A DNA stretch of 5,008 bases from Candidatus Saccharimonadota bacterium. GTDB lineage: Bacteria > Patescibacteriota > Saccharimonadia > Saccharimonadales > Saccharimonadaceae. Every line of letters starts with the position of its first letter. The first letter of the stretch is position 1. The stretch lies in contig WRKS01000053.1 in assembly GCA_009778015.1 (NCBI GenBank), forward strand, positions 1 through 5,008, written 5' to 3'. The translations under genes were made by a program, and so were the position numbers. Below the pieces are notes generated by a model. It made no database searches. It saw only the letters and a list, made by a program, of their open reading frames with translations, and had not been told where the DNA came from. Positions 3,927-5,008 of this stretch are shown here, piece after piece.

Positions 3927-5008
3927 ATGAAAATAAAGCCTAGGTTTTTTAATACGGCTACTCGCGAGGTAGAGGACTTCAAGCCGCAGGACGACATGGT
4001 TACAATTTATACTTGCGGGCCGACGGTCTATAATTATCAGCATATTGGCAATTTTTTGGCCTTTGTCTATTGGGATGCGCTGGTGCGACTGTTTAAGGTG
4101 CTAGAGATGCCGACTAAACGAATCATGAACATTACCGATGTCGGGCACCTGACAAGCGACGCCGACGAGGGCGAGGACAAGATGGAAAAGGGCGCCAGAG
4201 CGACAGGCCGGACAGTCTGGGAGGTCGCCGATTTCTTCGCGAATGATTTTTTGGAACACTTCGGCAAGCTGAACTTGCTGCAACCGGACAAAATCGCGCG
4301 GGCGACCGACTATATAGATGGCGATATTAACTTGGTAGAGCGGCTAACCGAGGCAGACTATACCTACGAAACGAGCGACGGCATCTACTTTGACACGAGT
4401 AAGTTTCCGCGCTATGCCGATTTTGCGAGGCTTGACCTGAAGGGCCTAGAAGCGGGGGCGCGAGTTGATTTTAATACTGAGAAAAAGAACGTCAGCGATT
4501 TTGCACTCTGGAAATTTGTCCAGCCGGGCGAAAAACACGATATGCAATGGGATTATTTGGGGCGGCCGGGTTACCCGGGCTGGCATATTGAGTGCGCTAG
4601 TATTATTTTGGCCGAGCTGGGCGAGAGTATCAGTATCCATACTGGTGGTATTGAGCACATCCCGGTGCACCACACGAACGAGATTGCCGAGGTGGAGCCT
4701 CTGACCAAGAAGCCGCTGGCGAGCTTTTGGCTGCACAACAACCATGCGATGATAGACGGCGAAAAGATTAGCAAAAGCTTAGGCAACGTGATTCTCTTTC
4801 CGGATTTGGTTGCCAAGGATTTTACCTATATGGATTTTAAGATGTGGGCATATACCGGCCACTACCAAAAGGAGCGTAATTTTACTTGGGAGGATTTGGC
4901 GGCGGCGAAAAATCGTCTGGGGCATTTCCGTCGGATTGCGAGCCTAAGGCACCAGACGGTAGCAATGGCGGGTGTGGCGGCAGCGACGAGTGGGAAGCCG
5001 ATGGCCGG
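3927..5008 (+). CDS. cysS: Cysteinyl-tRNA synthetase (3' end cut by window edge)
   Basis: This class I synthetase charges tRNA-Cys with cysteine using ATP. 360 complete codons are present, out of about 460 usual for the family. The catalytic domain has YTCGPTVYNYQHIGN (28-42), which contains the HIGH-type motif HIGN (39-42) and the first zinc ligand C30. The other expected zinc ligands are C223 (GWHIECAS), H248 and E252 (in VHHTNEIAE), matching C209, H234 and E238 of the E. coli enzyme. The KMSKS loop is present as KISKS (280-284) followed by LGN. The stretch 240-252 reads GGIEHIPVHHTNE, differing from the common GGSDLMFPHHENE and similar to what I recall from CPR-type enzymes. The anticodon-binding C-terminus lies off the right edge. 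It starts 44 nt after tsf with its own promoter, apparently without a leader. Confidence 0.97.
   Translation, partial: MKIKPRFFNTATREVEDFKPQDDMVTIYTCGPTVYNYQHIGNFLAFVYWDALVRLFKVLEMPTKRIMNITDVGHLTSDADEGEDKMEKGARATGRTVWEVADFFANDFLEHFGKLNLLQPDKIARATDYIDGDINLVERLTEADYTYETSDGIYFDTSKFPRYADFARLDLKGLEAGARVDFNTEKKNVSDFALWKFVQPGEKHDMQWDYLGRPGYPGWHIECASIILAELGESISIHTGGIEHIPVHHTNEIAEVEPLTKKPLASFWLHNNHAMIDGEKISKSLGNVILFPDLVAKDFTYMDFKMWAYTGHYQKERNFTWEDLAAAKNRLGHFRRIASLRHQTVAMAGVAAATSGKPMA

Noticed and set aside
4446..4816. Several overlapping frames on both strands inside cysS
   Set aside because: All lie within the well-conserved CysRS frame and look like composition shadows.

Overview
This window looks like ordinary translation-machinery chromosome from a small-genome bacterium. 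The best guess is the Patescibacteria/CPR radiation, with Saccharibacteria-like lineages as one candidate. Pointers to that are a 196-residue EF-Ts, a cysteine-free (type B) bL31, a CysRS with the variant zinc-site segment GGIEHIPVHHTNE, very compact spacing, and roughly balanced GC. The lineage is an inference from remembered family features, not a search result. The standard genetic code fits: no conserved gene contains an in-frame TGA, and stops are TAA (prfA, rpmE, rpsB), TAG (tsf) and TGA (only the orphan ORF).

Layout. Minus strand, 1576 down to 1: prfA (release factor 1) followed 8 nt later by prmC, the methyltransferase that modifies the GGQ glutamine of RF1; prmC runs off the left edge. 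Plus strand, 1681-1980: an unrecognised 99-residue ORF with a strong Shine-Dalgarno, divergent from prfA. The non-coding gap 1981-2131 holds two hairpins that look like terminators. Minus strand, 2449-2132: rpmE (bL31), convergent with the orphan ORF. Plus strand from 2569: rpsB (uS2), tsf (EF-Ts), then cysS (cysteinyl-tRNA synthetase), which runs off the right edge. Every gene except the orphan serves protein synthesis: ribosome assembly, elongation, tRNA charging and termination.

The most interesting material is in the short intergenic segments. (1) cysS, rpmE and prfA each have a good -10 element so close to the ATG that the mRNA should have a 0-3 nt leader, while prmC, rpsB, tsf and the orphan ORF have purine-rich Shine-Dalgarno sequences. 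This suggests a mix of leaderless and SD-led initiation. (2) The rpsB leader has a perfect 8-bp stem whose loop is complementary to the rpsB Shine-Dalgarno, giving an H-type pseudoknot candidate for translational control. (3) The divergent rpmE and rpsB promoters interlock, with their -35 boxes directly abutting. (4) The orphan ORF separates rpmE from prfA-prmC. No mobile element, CRISPR array, tRNA or rRNA was seen.
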